64,000 nt of DNA from Gracilibacillus sp. YIM 98692 (GCF_010993965.1 NZ_WIXM01000012.1:30847-94846); one strand, 5' to 3'; positions 8,067 through 17,474 are shown, counted from the first letter of the stretch. The notes: generated from the sequence alone by a model not told the origin. Numbers and translations: made by a program.

Positions 8067-8098
8067 AAAAAAAGCGTATTTGCTTGTTGCAGATACGC
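8067..8098 (-). terminator. Intrinsic terminator of the gene at 8133
   Basis: On the minus strand GCGTAT (8098-8093) pairs with ATACGC (8079-8074), followed by seven Ts. It lies 35 bases past the stop codon of the small membrane protein gene. Confidence 0.75.
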
Positions 8099-8132
8099 CA
8101 CCTTTTAGCATAAAAATTTTTGTTTGTAAATT

Positions 8133-8423
8133 TCATTTTGGTTTTGAAAATATATACCCAGCTAATGAAACTAAAGCGAGAATTAAGGAAATATAAAAAA
8201 TGAATTCAACTTCTGAATGCTTTATTGTTAATACCCCTAAGTATTTCATCCTTTTACCTTCGTTTAAAATTGGATCAAGATAAAGAGCATTAATTATGGA
8301 AAGAACAATGATGGAAAAAAATATCTGATTATAAAAAGTTCGTTTGTTAACCTCCATTTTGTAGAAAAATACAAAAAAGAAGAGGGAACACATTCCTAAA
8401 ATAAACACTAAGATAATTAACAC
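8133..8423 (-). CDS. Small membrane protein, unknown function
   Basis: 96 residues with three hydrophobic helices (residues ~1-20, 33-47 and 70-92) and a short basic C-terminus. ATG start after a GGGGG-type ribosome binding site. No family recognised. It is followed by its own terminator. Confidence 0.5.
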   Translation of the reverse strand: MLIILVFILGMCSLFFFVFFYKMEVNKRTFYNQIFFSIIVLSIINALYLDPILNEGKRMKYLGVLTIKHSEVEFIFYISLILALVSLAGYIFSKPK

Positions 8424-8650
8424 AACAACTCCCCCCTAAGTTATAACACGTGCATATTATTTCCTGCTTACCTGCTGCATTATATCAACACTTCTATATC
8501 CCAAAAACCACAATTGATTTTTCATACCTGAAAAAGACGATCAGATTGATAATCCCCTTCTTGACGCCTGTTAATTGAATAAGACATTTTCAATATCGAA
8601 CAAACCGTTATCGTGTAAGTATTTTTGTGTATCACTATCAAAATCAACAA

Positions 8651-9286
8651 CTAAATTACCCAAAAATCATCAGATAAACTGTATTCATCGTAATGGTTTC
8701 GAAACTGCTGTCTATTAAAGACTAAATCACCTTGTTTATCCGTTACACCGAATACATTGTTTTTTACCGAACTTACCCATAATGAATTCAATTCTTTCAA
8801 CTTCATAACTTTTTGTTTCATATCATCATTAAGTTCGATTTTTATCTCATCCAAGTTACTACTATCTATACTTTCCTCTCTAATCATTTCACCAAAAAAA
8901 GCACTTATTTCTTGAGCAACTCCAGCGGTTGTATTTTGTGTAGTTCCGTGCTCTAAATGTTCAAACCTTTTCGCTAGACCATCATATTTTTGATAAAGCT
9001 TCATCACACTACCGCTATTGTTTGCTAGAAAGTAAGCATCTCCTTTAGTTATGACTTCTTCATCTAATATATTTTCATATATTTTTTGACTATCAACAAT
9101 TGCATTAACTAATTGTTGCATATCATTTTTAACACTTACTGAGATATATGCTTCGTACATTTTTTTATCTTTATATTGGGAATAGCCTATAAAAACTAAA
9201 ACTACGATAATAAGTGCAACAAGTAAACCTTTATAATATTTCGTTATAAAAATAGCACGTCCCCCCCTATTCCTAAGTATTATCAC
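8651..9286 (-). CDS. Membrane-anchored extracytoplasmic protein, unknown function
   Basis: 211 residues: a basic N-terminus, one transmembrane anchor at residues ~20-38, then a hydrophilic, helix-rich outside domain (likely coiled-coil between ~60 and 110). The GTG at 9286 starts two bases after the MFS transporter stop and has AGG upstream. A second possibility is an ATT start about 30 bases downstream, placed behind a GGGGGG run. The tight spacing suggests cotranscription with the transporter. Confidence 0.55.
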   Translation of the reverse strand: MIILRNRGGRAIFITKYYKGLLVALIIVVLVFIGYSQYKDKKMYEAYISVSVKNDMQQLVNAIVDSQKIYENILDEEVITKGDAYFLANNSGSVMKLYQKYDGLAKRFEHLEHGTTQNTTAGVAQEISAFFGEMIREESIDSSNLDEIKIELNDDMKQKVMKLKELNSLWVSSVKNNVFGVTDKQGDLVFNRQQFRNHYDEYSLSDDFWVI

Positions 9287-9288
9287 TT

Positions 9289-10428
9289 TTACCTAGATAG
9301 TTTTACCTTCAAACCACCTAACAACACCACAACACCTAATATCCAGAATACACTTGCTATGCTTGCTATTTGTGCAATACCTCCAAAAAGGACTGGTCCG
9401 GAAAGCTGTGTTAAGCGATTACCTGTTAACCTTAATCCCAATCCTTCCCCCACTCGTTCCTCAGGTAAGGCCTCAACGGTTGTTGATATCGACAATGGCT
9501 GCCCAATCCCTAACCCAAGTCCAAGAATGAAGGATAACATTCCTAATAATAGGGCACTATGAAAGAACGGTAATAGGATAAATAAAACACTTGAAGCAAA
9601 TATAGAAGCTAGCATAATCTTCTTTACACTATATTTGTCAGATAACTTAGACATAAAAAAACGAATAAATATACCACCCAATGCATTTAGAGAAACAATC
9701 AATCCTATCGTTGAACTAGATAGTCCATACTCCTGAGCTAATAATGGAAAATAGGCAGTGTACATATCTTTTCCTAACAAAATAAGGACACTAACTAAAA
9801 AAGCGACTCTCAAATTTTTAATTTTTAGTAGTCGGAGAGAGTGAAGTAAATTAGGATGTTGTTTGGAACTTTTGGTTGCGGCTTTTTCTTTGATAAATAT
9901 AGAAAGAATGCTAGCAAGTAGACCAAAGCAGGATAAGAATCCAAAGGCAACGGGATAGCTCCAAATATCTGCAATGACTCCACCCAACATTGGTCCTGTA
10001 AAGCTTCCTAATGCAACTCCAATACTAAAAATCATAATACCTTCATTTTTATTCCCTGTGTGACTAACAGATGTTTGAGCAGAAACAGCAAATACGGTAT
10101 GAGAAATACCAACGATGATTTGAGATATGTAAATAAAGAATAAACTTGGTAAAAAAAGAGGTAAGCTTAACGCAATTGCAGTAAAGAATGCGCTGATTAT
10201 TAGTGGTTTCTTATAACCTATTCGATCAACTAGCTGCCCCATCTTAATAGCAAAGAAAAAAGGAAGCAGCGCAAAGAGAGCGACAATAACACCAATCTCT
10301 GCTTTATTCGCTTGTAATTGATCAGATAGTAACGGCACCAATGGTCGTGTACCCGCCATACCTGTAAAAAAAATAAGTGCAATCAATAAAATTCCATACT
10401 TGTTAAAAAAACTGCCAATACTCTGCAA
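9289..10428 (-). CDS. MFS transporter, probable drug/metabolite efflux
   Basis: About 379 residues and roughly 12 transmembrane helices. The loop after helix 2 carries GQLVDRIGYKKP, the classic MFS motif A; a second half-motif SKLSDKYSVKK follows helix 8. This resembles 12-helix DHA1 drug:proton antiporters. I choose the TTG at 10428 because AGGTGG sits 5-6 bases before it; the GTG at 10437 lies inside that site. The substrate cannot be read from sequence. Confidence 0.85.
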   Translation of the reverse strand: MQSIGSFFNKYGILLIALIFFTGMAGTRPLVPLLSDQLQANKAEIGVIVALFALLPFFFAIKMGQLVDRIGYKKPLIISAFFTAIALSLPLFLPSLFFIYISQIIVGISHTVFAVSAQTSVSHTGNKNEGIMIFSIGVALGSFTGPMLGGVIADIWSYPVAFGFLSCFGLLASILSIFIKEKAATKSSKQHPNLLHSLRLLKIKNLRVAFLVSVLILLGKDMYTAYFPLLAQEYGLSSSTIGLIVSLNALGGIFIRFFMSKLSDKYSVKKIMLASIFASSVLFILLPFFHSALLLGMLSFILGLGLGIGQPLSISTTVEALPEERVGEGLGLRLTGNRLTQLSGPVLFGGIAQIASIASVFWILGVVVLLGGLKVKLSR

Positions 10429-10623
10429 ATATGCCACCTACTTTTATGTGATTCCCCTTATTTTACCATTTTGTATGTTTTTAAGGTTAATATTTAGCTT
10501 CCTGTCGAGAACGTAAAGATCAAAAGAGAGAATCGCCACGATAGACGATCCTCTTGTTTAATTGCATCTCTTTAGTGGATTAAAGAAAGGCTACTTTTTG
10601 CTGCAGTCTTTAAGAAAAAAACT

Positions 10624-11106
10624 TTACTTATTTAGAGGAATTTCTGCCATTACCTTTACACCATCCATAATAATTAAAGTTCCATCCAATGCCTTTTGTT
10701 TAACATTTTCAAAATCAGTATCTTGACTTTCTTTTATTTTCATTTGATATTCTGCATGGAATTGACCTTCTTCTCCCGGTTTTAAAACTACACTTCCGCC
10801 ACCACCCCTATAGACCATCTTTTTGTATTTAGTGTCTTTTTCCATTTCCATATGATCGGCTAAACTGGAATTTGGTCTTACAGCAATGTTTAAACTTAAA
10901 TGATGGTGTCCTGGATAATCTTGATTACCACCAACTCTACTTTTGCCTTGGTTTTTTATTGTAAAATCATAACGTAACACTCGTTCAGACTTAATAATGG
11001 TAACCTCTACATCTTTTAATTTAAGGTTAGTGTCATTTGAATCAAACCCAAGTAAAATCATTGAAGCAAAACACATAATCAATAGTAATAACAACCGTTT
11101 CATCAT
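10624..11106 (-). CDS. Exported protein, unknown function
   Basis: 160 residues: signal peptide at residues 1-~20 (MMKRLLLLLIMCFASMILLG), then a beta-rich domain resembling an immunoglobulin-like fold, with a conspicuous HHHLSLNI segment and a Gly-rich loop (YRGGGGSVVLKPGEEG). The paired ATG ATG at 11106 follows GGAGGG at the right distance; the open frame extends further upstream without a ribosome binding site. No family named. Confidence 0.6.
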   Translation of the reverse strand: MMKRLLLLLIMCFASMILLGFDSNDTNLKLKDVEVTIIKSERVLRYDFTIKNQGKSRVGGNQDYPGHHHLSLNIAVRPNSSLADHMEMEKDTKYKKMVYRGGGGSVVLKPGEEGQFHAEYQMKIKESQDTDFENVKQKALDGTLIIMDGVKVMAEIPLNK

Positions 11107-11341
11107 AAACCCTCCAAAACCTTTTTGATTAGTGTTCCGCGGTATTTTCCACACATACATATCTGATTTTTATCATTATTTTTGTTTATGAGTTCGATTT
11201 TCAGAAAACCTTATCTTTTATTTATGGCTTTTTTTACTAAGTCTACCAGTTGGTCAATATATTCATCAATTCTGTTCATTGCCCTCTGTAATTTCAGCTA
11301 TCCTATTATGTGTTTATTGGCATTCAAAGAAAATGTAAGAG

Positions 11342-11650
11342 CTAACGTAATTTCAGCTTTCTCAATTCCTCTTTAGGAATGTCTCTATGTTTATAATCAA
11401 CAAGCTCGATATCGCTACCTTTTATTCGAAAAGTTATCGTTTCTTCACCATACGGCGGATTATGAGCACCTTCGTAAGTTTGAACTTGGACAGTTACAAC
11501 AAAAACATTGTTCTTTTCATCGTTATCAATTTTTAATATTTTTTCAAAACCACGATACCAAGGTCTTTCAACCATATTTGTAATTGATTCTAAATAATTC
11601 ACCTCAACTTTATAATGGGACAGTTGAGATGATTTTATTAGTTTATTCAA
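11342..11650 (-). pseudogene. N-terminally truncated DUF3888-like protein
   Basis: The C-terminal half contains the GAHNPPYGEETITFR-type signature I associate with DUF3888, an exported Bacillaceae family of unknown function. The usual signal peptide and first ~50 residues are absent. The only in-frame start is a TTG at 11650 without a ribosome binding site. I read it as a gene remnant, although an undetected upstream exon-like frameshift is possible. Confidence 0.5.
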
Positions 11651-11780
11651 TAATTCTGCTATTTAGCATAATTACATTTATTCAATAAAGAAGGTTACTT
11701 ATTCTTCGTGTTGAAAAAAGGGACTTAAATTCCCTGTTAATGTGTTTTCAATTGACTGACCATCACAAGGTAAGTACCAT

Positions 11781-11908
11781 AAAGAAAACTCGTCGATTGA
11801 CGAGCCTTTGGTGAAGTCAGAGACGTAGTTGCCCTTATCTATATTACTAAAATTGTCCACTACGTCAAAATTGCTTCCTTGCTGACAATTTATGCTTTCC
11901 TATACGGA
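11781..11908 (-). repeat. Structured repeat family 1, copy 3
   Basis: Terminator hairpin CTCGTC/GACGAG; stem 1 GACGTAGT (11822-11829)/ACTACGTC (11859-11866); stem 2 AAATTGTC (11850-11857)/GACAATTT (11884-11891). Relative to copy 1, stem 2 carries a compensated G-C to T-A pair change. Confidence 0.8.
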
Positions 11909-12307
11909 AATAAAAAAGTACTTTGTCAAAATAGTACTTAAACCACCATTAAGTACCAAAATGAATCACCACACAACCAAAAATGACACTTATAACGGTG
12001 ATAAGTACCAAAATCAAGACTAGATCTAATAAACTTGGTACTTAACAGCTGAATAAATACCAAATCAATAAGAAATATAATGAAAATGACACTTATCGCC
12101 ACGATTGCCGATCTACTTGTTAAGTATTCGCCACCCTTTAGCTATTTCACAAACTAATAATGTTCCCTGCTAAATTATCAATTCTGGTAATTTTAAAAAA
12201 TTTTGAATATTCTATAAAAATAAATTTTTCGCTATCGGAACAGTCAAATACAGACTATAATAGAAGATAGTACGATACATAAAATTTTCTGTCAGGAGGA
12301 ATGCAAT
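11909..12307. other. Gene-free region with short scattered repeats
   Basis: Holds AAGTACC or its complement GGTACTT several times (AAGTACCAAAAT at ~11951 and ~12004, TTGGTACTT at ~12036) and AAAATGACACTTAT twice. A 29-bp sequence at 12095-12123 recurs with few changes at 10532-10560. A TATAAT lies at ~12256, about 50 bases before the VOC gene. No gene seen. Confidence 0.4.
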
Positions 12308-12676
12308 ATGAAAATGGAACATGTGGGGATCATGGTCAATGACATGGACGAGTCTTTAGCGTTTTATCAAAACATCCTCGGTTTAGAATTAAGAAAAAGA
12401 GAGTGGTTAAATGACACTGTTGAGCTTGCCTTTTTGTTTTTCCCAGAGCAGCCAAGTGTAGAGGTTGAACTTGTCTACGGCGGCCCGGTTGAAAACGAAG
12501 GAATCGTGAACCATTTGGCCTTTACTGTTGAAAACATTGAAGCTGAACTCGTACGCTTTAAAGAAGCGGGCGTTAAATTAGTAGATGAAGAACCTCGAAG
12601 CATTTTTAATGATACAGTTAAAATCGCCTTTTTCAAGGGACCGAATGGTGAGAAGCTAGAATTGGTTGAGAGATAA
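12308..12676 (+). CDS. VOC/glyoxalase-family protein
   Basis: 122 residues with two beta-alpha-beta-beta-beta modules. H6 (MEHVGIMV), E54-region acidic residue, H89 in NHLAFTV and E118 in GEKLELVE are at the positions of the four metal ligands of glyoxalase I-like enzymes. This suggests a divalent-metal lyase or epimerase; the substrate is unknown. AGGAGG start site is clear. It is transcribed alone, with a hairpin terminator at 12791. Confidence 0.8.
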   Translation: MKMEHVGIMVNDMDESLAFYQNILGLELRKREWLNDTVELAFLFFPEQPSVEVELVYGGPVENEGIVNHLAFTVENIEAELVRFKEAGVKLVDEEPRSIFNDTVKIAFFKGPNGEKLELVER

Positions 12677-12790
12677 GTGAATATAGCAAAAAGAGAGCGA
12701 AAAAGAGGGATTTTTTTCAATCGCCAAAGTGATTAAGCGAGAGTGTCTCCATCTAAAAAAATAAGTTCGAATAAAGAGAAGGTAATAGAT

Positions 12791-12820
12791 AAAAAGAGCT
12801 CCCAAATGGGGCTCTTTTTA
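12791..12820. terminator. Bidirectional intrinsic terminator
   Basis: AAAAAGAGC-TCCC/GGGG-CTCTTTTT palindrome with A-run on one side and T-run on the other, between the VOC gene and the leftward DUF3892 remnant. Confidence 0.75.
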
Positions 12821-12824
12821 AATG

Positions 12825-13010
12825 TTAAAACGGTGGCAAATTATCTAAGTTATTGCTCGGGTCACCATCAGCATCGCTACGTAAATGCTTATCTCCATCC
12901 CGCACTTTAAAGGTATTGACGTTTTCAATCTCATCGTTATCTGCCATTTGTTGCGCTTGTTTATAATCGACGACTTGTCCGGTATTTTCTATTATGCCTA
13001 TTTTTTAAAA
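12825..13010 (-). pseudogene. DUF3892 gene remnant
   Basis: Reading the minus strand gives an open frame of about 57 codons with GQVVDYKQAQQMADNDEI, NTFKVRDGDKHLRSD and DGDPSNNLDNLPPF, the characteristic end of DUF3892 proteins. The N-terminal ~20 residues are missing: the frame runs into stops and AT-rich sequence near 13010 with no start codon. A decayed gene; the DUF has no known function. Confidence 0.65.
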
Positions 13011-13081
13011 TATATAACGGTACGACACACACTTATTTACATATAATTTTGGTTTCAGGGAATTGGGACAGCCCCTTTATA

Positions 13082-13399
13082 TTACGCCCATTGAGCTCCC
13101 CATAACTTCATTTCTTTTATGATTTTATGTAAAGCATGCCCTTTTTCAGTTAATGAATATTCAACCGTTACAGGTACGGTTGGATACGCCTTTCTGATAA
13201 CGATTTCATTCCTTTCCAAATGACGCAACGTATCTGTTAATGCTTTTGGACTAATGTTATGAATCTTTTTTTGTAATTCTCCAAATCGTTTCGTCCCTTC
13301 AAATAATTCTCGCAACACGAGAAATGACCATTTTCCCCCGATAATATTAAGTGCTTTTTCAATGGAACATTCAACTTTTTGTTCTACTACATTTTCCAC
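13082..13399 (-). CDS. HxlR-family transcriptional regulator
   Basis: 105 residues; winged helix with the family signature CSIEKALNIIGGKWSFLVLRELFEGTKRFGELQ and KALTDTLRHLE. The Cys near residue 11 is the redox- or aldehyde-reactive cysteine in some HxlR/HypR proteins. GTG start at 13399 after GGGGGAGG. It is divergent from the SDR-reductase operon at 13575 and probably regulates it and itself in response to a reactive electrophile or the operon's substrate. Confidence 0.9.
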   Translation of the reverse strand: MENVVEQKVECSIEKALNIIGGKWSFLVLRELFEGTKRFGELQKKIHNISPKALTDTLRHLERNEIVIRKAYPTVPVTVEYSLTEKGHALHKIIKEMKLWGAQWA

Positions 13400-13426
13400 T
13401 TAAATTCCTCCCCCATCCTAATGATA

Positions 13427-13453
13427 GTTACTATAAATTTTATATTAGATAAC
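13427..13453. promoter_or_regulatory. Candidate HxlR operator
   Basis: Imperfect inverted repeat GTTACTATA...TATTAGATAAC in the divergent intergenic region, just upstream of the HxlR start. Its GTTAC...GTAAC-like form suits HxlR-family sites. Inferred. Confidence 0.4.
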
Positions 13454-13574
13454 CTATTTTTTATTATATCAAAAATAATTCAGTACTTTAAATGAATGCT
13501 TTTACTATTTATACTAAAAATACAAGATTATTAATTTATTTAATAAACAATAGACTGAATGAGGAGGATAATGA

Positions 13575-14441
13575 ATGAAAAAAGTTGTTGTAACAGGTGG
13601 AAGCGGCCGTCTTGGTCCATGGGTGATTAAAGAGTTTTTAGATCATGGTTATGAAGTAGTAAATGCAGATATAAAACAGCCAAAAGAAGCATTATGTAAG
13701 ACCGTAATCACAGATTTAACAAACCTTGGTGAAGTTTACGGGGTATTAGCGGATGCTGATGCAGTTGTACACACTGCTGCGATTCCAGTAGCTTATTCCC
13801 ATCCTAATGAGGTAACGTTTCAAAATAATGTGATGTCTACATATAACATTCTTGAAGCTGCCGGCAATTTAGGAATAAAAAAGGCCGTCATCTCTTCTAG
13901 TGAATCCTCCTATGGTATTTGTTTTGCCATAAATGAGCTGGAACCACAATATGTTCCAATGGATGAAGAACACCCTCAATTACCACAAGACAGCTATGGA
14001 CTGTCTAAGATTGCAAATGAAAAAACTGCCGAAATGATACATAACAGAACAGGAATGCAAGTCGTTTCCATGCGATTAGGAAACGTCATCTCGCCTGAAA
14101 TGTACGACAACTTCCCTGGATTTATCCATGATCCAGAACAACGAAAGCGAATTCTATGGAGCTATATTGATACGCGAGACGCTGCCAGTGCATTTCGTTT
14201 AGCTGTTGAAACAGATGGATTAGGGGCAGTTCCATTAAACATTGCTGCTGATGAAACGAGCATGGATATTAAAAGTAAAGAATTAATGGCAAAGGTATTC
14301 CCAAATGTAACAGATATTCGTGGACAAATTGATGGCTTTGAAACCCTATTAAGCAATAAAAAAGCGAAAGAACTACTTAACTGGCAACCTGTTCATTCAT
14401 GGAGAAGCTACGTTCAAGTAGAATCAGTTAACACAAAATAA
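13575..14441 (+). CDS. Extended SDR: NAD-dependent epimerase/dehydratase-like protein
   Basis: 288 residues. N-terminal Rossmann motif TGGSGRLG (residues 7-14), acidic NAD-selecting residue in VVNADIK, and catalytic YGLSK (Tyr-x-x-x-Lys, ~residues 141-145) preceded by the SSSESSYG serines. This is typical of sugar nucleotide or uronate dehydrogenases and dihydroflavonol-type reductases. First gene of a three-gene operon with a beta-hydroxyacid dehydrogenase and an aldo/keto reductase, suggesting metabolism of a sugar acid or aldehyde. Start after GAGGAGG. Confidence 0.85.
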   Translation: MKKVVVTGGSGRLGPWVIKEFLDHGYEVVNADIKQPKEALCKTVITDLTNLGEVYGVLADADAVVHTAAIPVAYSHPNEVTFQNNVMSTYNILEAAGNLGIKKAVISSSESSYGICFAINELEPQYVPMDEEHPQLPQDSYGLSKIANEKTAEMIHNRTGMQVVSMRLGNVISPEMYDNFPGFIHDPEQRKRILWSYIDTRDAASAFRLAVETDGLGAVPLNIAADETSMDIKSKELMAKVFPNVTDIRGQIDGFETLLSNKKAKELLNWQPVHSWRSYVQVESVNTK

Positions 14442-14459
14442 AGTAAGGAGGCTAATGAA

Positions 14460-15350
14460 ATGAATAAAATTGGCTTTATCGGATTAGGTACAATGGGCCT
14501 TCCAATGGCAGGACATTTATTAAAAAACGACTATAAAGTTATTGCGTATAATCGCACGAGACATAAAGCCGACTCCCTTGGAAAACAAGGAGCATTCATC
14601 GCATCCTCACCTGAAGAAGTTGCTAAAAAAAGCGACATTGTTTTCACTATGCTAACTGCGGATCAGGCTGTTGAAGAAGTTTATTTAGGAGAAAAAGGCA
14701 TTATTAAAGGAATACATGCCGGCTTAATTGTTGTCGATAGCAGTACAATTTCACCGAATACAAGTAAAAAAGTAGCAGATAACCTTTTAAACGAGGGAAT
14801 TGAAATGTTAGATGCACCAGTTACAGGTAGTGAACCTCAAGCCATTGAAGGTATTTTAACTTTTATGGTTGGTGGAAAGAAAGAAATTTATGAAAAATGT
14901 GAACCTCTATTTTATGTAATGGGGAAACAAGCTTATTACATGGGAGAAAATGGATCAGGTTCCTATACGAAATTAGCTAATAATACGATGGGTGCTATTA
15001 ATCTATTATCCTTCTCAGAAGCCATAACGATGGCAGCAAAAGCTGGGGTTGATCCTGAGCTATTTATAAAAGTCGTCAGCGGCGGTGGTGCTCGAAGCGG
15101 GATGGCGGATAATAAAGGTCCGAAAGTATTAAATAGAGATTTCTCTCCTCATTTTATGACTGATCTTATCTATAAAGATCTAGGATTAGCAGCTGATGTT
15201 GCAAAAGAACTTGAACTGCCTACCCCTGTTTTATCCTTAGTAAAAGAAATGTTTCAAATGGCAAGAGCTAAAGGATATGGGGCCGAAGATATGAGCGCAG
15301 TAATAAAATGTTATGAAGAATTAGCAGGAATCGAAGTGAAAAAGGATTAA
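14460..15350 (+). CDS. Beta-hydroxyacid dehydrogenase family (GarR/MmsB-like)
   Basis: 296 residues. Dinucleotide motif GLGTMGLPMAGHLL (residues 7-20), substrate-binding DAPVTGSEPQA near 117-127 (normally DAPVSGG), and catalytic Lys in GSYTKLANNTM near 170. This family reduces tartronate semialdehyde, succinic semialdehyde or related aldehydes to hydroxyacids. Only 18 bases separate it from the preceding gene, with its own AGGAGG. The odd GSEPQ in the substrate loop may indicate an unusual substrate. Confidence 0.85.
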   Translation: MNKIGFIGLGTMGLPMAGHLLKNDYKVIAYNRTRHKADSLGKQGAFIASSPEEVAKKSDIVFTMLTADQAVEEVYLGEKGIIKGIHAGLIVVDSSTISPNTSKKVADNLLNEGIEMLDAPVTGSEPQAIEGILTFMVGGKKEIYEKCEPLFYVMGKQAYYMGENGSGSYTKLANNTMGAINLLSFSEAITMAAKAGVDPELFIKVVSGGGARSGMADNKGPKVLNRDFSPHFMTDLIYKDLGLAADVAKELELPTPVLSLVKEMFQMARAKGYGAEDMSAVIKCYEELAGIEVKKD

Positions 15351-15419
15351 ACCATTGTAAAAGGTTTCATTTAATACTATCAGGTTTACATTAAATATTA
15401 TTATAGGAGTGATGAATCA

Positions 15420-16436
15420 ATGGAAAATCGCTATCTAGGGAAAACGGGTTTACGAGTAAGTGAGCTTTGTCTTGGAACGATGACATTAGGTCGTGAAACG
15501 AGTGAAAAAGATAGCTTCAGCATTTTAGACCGTTATGTTGAAGAAGGCGGAAATTTTATTGATACTGCCGATGTCTATACTCGTGGTGTTTCTGAAGAAA
15601 TCGTCGGTAAGTGGTTAAAGAACCAAAATCGTGATGACTATGTTGTTGCAACAAAGGTTCGTTTCCCTATGGGTGAAGGACCAAATGATGTTGGACTAAG
15701 CAGAAAACATATTATCTCCGGTGTTAAAGAAAGCTTACGCCGCCTTGGAACCGATTACATCGATCTTTATCAGGTTCACGCATGGGATCCTCGAACACCT
15801 TTAGAAGAAACCTTAAGCACATTAAATGATCTTGTTCGCGAGGGCCTTGTACGTTACATTGGAGCAAGTAACTTTAAAGGCTGGCAGCTTCAAAAAGCAA
15901 TAGACTTAAGTAAACAAAAAGGTTGGGAACAGTTTGTTTGCCTGCAACCTCAATACAATTTGCTATGTCGTGCTACCGAATACGAATTAATTGATGTCTG
16001 TGAAAATGAAGGATTAGGCGTCATCCCATGGAGTCCTCTTCGCGGTGGATGGTTAAGCGGAAAATTTACCCGTGACATGGTCAAGCCACCAGAAAATTCT
16101 CGTATATCTGTTGCGGAAGAAAAAGGTTATAGTGAGACATGGGATAAGTACAATAATGATTTTACATGGAATTTGTTAGATACGTTATATAGTGTTGCAG
16201 AAGAAGCGGGTAAGACTCCAGCTCAGGCAGCAATCAACTGGCTTCTAAACAGCCGCGGTGTTACGGCCCCAATTATCGGTGCACGTACAATGGAACAGCT
16301 TGAAGCTAACTTAGGTTCTGCTGGATGGTCTTTAACAAATGATCAACTAGAACGCTTAAATAAAGCGAGTGAATTGTTTGTAAGTTATCCTTATAATACC
16401 GATGCAATAAATCAGCGCACAAAAGGCAGAGAATAA
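15420..16436 (+). CDS. Aldo/keto reductase
   Basis: 338 residues forming a (beta/alpha)8 barrel. The catalytic tetrad is visible as Asp/Tyr in DTADVYTRG, Lys in ATKVRF and His in [16 protein letters not shown] and [15 protein letters not shown] mark NADPH binding. It resembles the YhdN/YajO-type AKRs of Bacillus that act on aldehydes. It is the last gene of the operon under HxlR and is followed by a strong terminator. Confidence 0.9.
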   Translation: MENRYLGKTGLRVSELCLGTMTLGRETSEKDSFSILDRYVEEGGNFIDTADVYTRGVSEEIVGKWLKNQNRDDYVVATKVRFPMGEGPNDVGLSRKHIISGVKESLRRLGTDYIDLYQVHAWDPRTPLEETLSTLNDLVREGLVRYIGASNFKGWQLQKAIDLSKQKGWEQFVCLQPQYNLLCRATEYELIDVCENEGLGVIPWSPLRGGWLSGKFTRDMVKPPENSRISVAEEKGYSETWDKYNNDFTWNLLDTLYSVAEEAGKTPAQAAINWLLNSRGVTAPIIGARTMEQLEANLGSAGWSLTNDQLERLNKASELFVSYPYNTDAINQRTKGRE

Positions 16437-16475
16437 AGGGACGTGGGGACAGGTTCCTTGTTCCGAAGCAAATTT

Positions 16476-16503
16476 AAAGGGACAGAATACCTGTCCCTTT
16501 CTA
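16476..16503 (+). terminator. Intrinsic terminator of the oxidoreductase operon
   Basis: Perfect AAAGGGACAG/CTGTCCCTTT stem with AATAC loop, 40 bases after the aldo/keto reductase stop. Confidence 0.8.
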
Positions 16504-16521
16504 AAACTTGAACTTTATCTA

Positions 16522-16715
16522 TATAAGTCATGATCCATTGGTTTTCCACAAATTGTATATATGATTCCGCCTAGTATTCTTTCATTCGGTCATATAATTG
16601 CTTTGCTCTTTTGCCAGTTCCCTCTATCCATTACGACTTCTTCTTTTGTCACAATTTTCTCGCCACCATCAATGTGAATAGGGCAATCCTCTGCTATTCT
16701 ACATAAATTTCAATC
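16522..16715 (-). pseudogene. Interrupted coding remnant, family not recognised
   Basis: One minus-strand frame reads CRIAEDCPIHIDGGEKIV, TKEEVVMDRGNWQKSKAII, an in-frame TGA, then GGIIYTICGKPMDHDLYR and a stop. Around the TGA a neighbouring frame reads KQLYDRMKEY, as if two compensating indels broke the gene. No start codon is seen. The protein-like composition on both sides of the stop argues for a decayed small gene. Confidence 0.4.
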
Positions 16716-16746
16716 TTACTTTGAGAAAGAGATACATATAAGAGAA

Positions 16747-16924
16747 CGGACACTGAGTACCTTATTTCTAAAAAATAGTCTTTTTCGAAGCGGGTGTGGA
16801 CATCAGGTACGTTATATGCTCAAAACCTTTGGAATACGAATGTCTTTTCGCTGAATAAAGGAACCAATGTCCGTCAGTCACCTAAATACACCTTTTTTGT
16901 CACAAATAAAGGAATGGATGTCCG
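16747..16924. repeat. Composite palindromic repeat family 2, copy B
   Basis: Same order of four ~20-base motifs as copy A: GGACACTGAGTACCTTATTT, GGACATCAGGTACGTTATA, GAATAAAGGAACCAATGTCC and AAATAAAGGAATGGATGTCC. The spacers between the motifs are less conserved. Confidence 0.8.
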
Positions 16925-16991
16925 CCAAAGTTATTTCACCCCTATGATGTTATCATCCAAGAACGACCGAAAATGAAAACTCTTGCATCCC

Positions 16992-17372
16992 TTATAAGTT
17001 TTCTAAGAATGATTGCAATTTATCAAGTTTATTGGTTTGCAGAGCGATGCCATTATGATCCAATACAACTATTTGAGGGTAAGTTTCTATTTCTAAAATA
17101 GCCTCATAATCAATCACTCTTTCTTCTCCCTCATACAAAATTTGATAAGAGAATGATTGAACTTTACCTTCTTCCACTTCCCATAACACATCAATGTCCC
17201 CAACACTATCTTGGAACTCTTGGGATGGCATATTCTCTGTAAAAATAACAACATTATATGTATCCTTTATATTTGGTTTTAATTTGTCAATCGCTTGTTC
17301 TTTTTCTGAAGAACAACCTGCAACAATAATAATAATAAATAAAGTTAACATGAACAGTAGATTTTTTTTCAT
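16992..17372 (-). CDS. Lipoprotein, possible thioredoxin-like fold
   Basis: 126 residues. Signal peptide with lipobox VAGC (Cys ~20) indicates a lipid-anchored extracytoplasmic protein. The C-terminal half (YPQIVVLDHNGIALQTNKLDKLQSFLENL) resembles the end of thioredoxin folds, but there is no CxxC. Start ATG after AGGAGGAAG. Function unknown. Confidence 0.65.
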   Translation of the reverse strand: MKKNLLFMLTLFIIIIVAGCSSEKEQAIDKLKPNIKDTYNVVIFTENMPSQEFQDSVGDIDVLWEVEEGKVQSFSYQILYEGEERVIDYEAILEIETYPQIVVLDHNGIALQTNKLDKLQSFLENL

Positions 17373-17474
17373 TAAAAATATCTTCCTCCTTCAAACAAGA
17401 TAGAAACAAGCTATTAAATACAATCTCTTCTCATGTTAACATATTATTCCAACAATTAACTTTTATTTATAGAT

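Noticed and set aside
11182..11376. 64-codon plus-strand frame
   Set aside because: Overlaps the DUF3888 remnant and shows no ribosome binding site.
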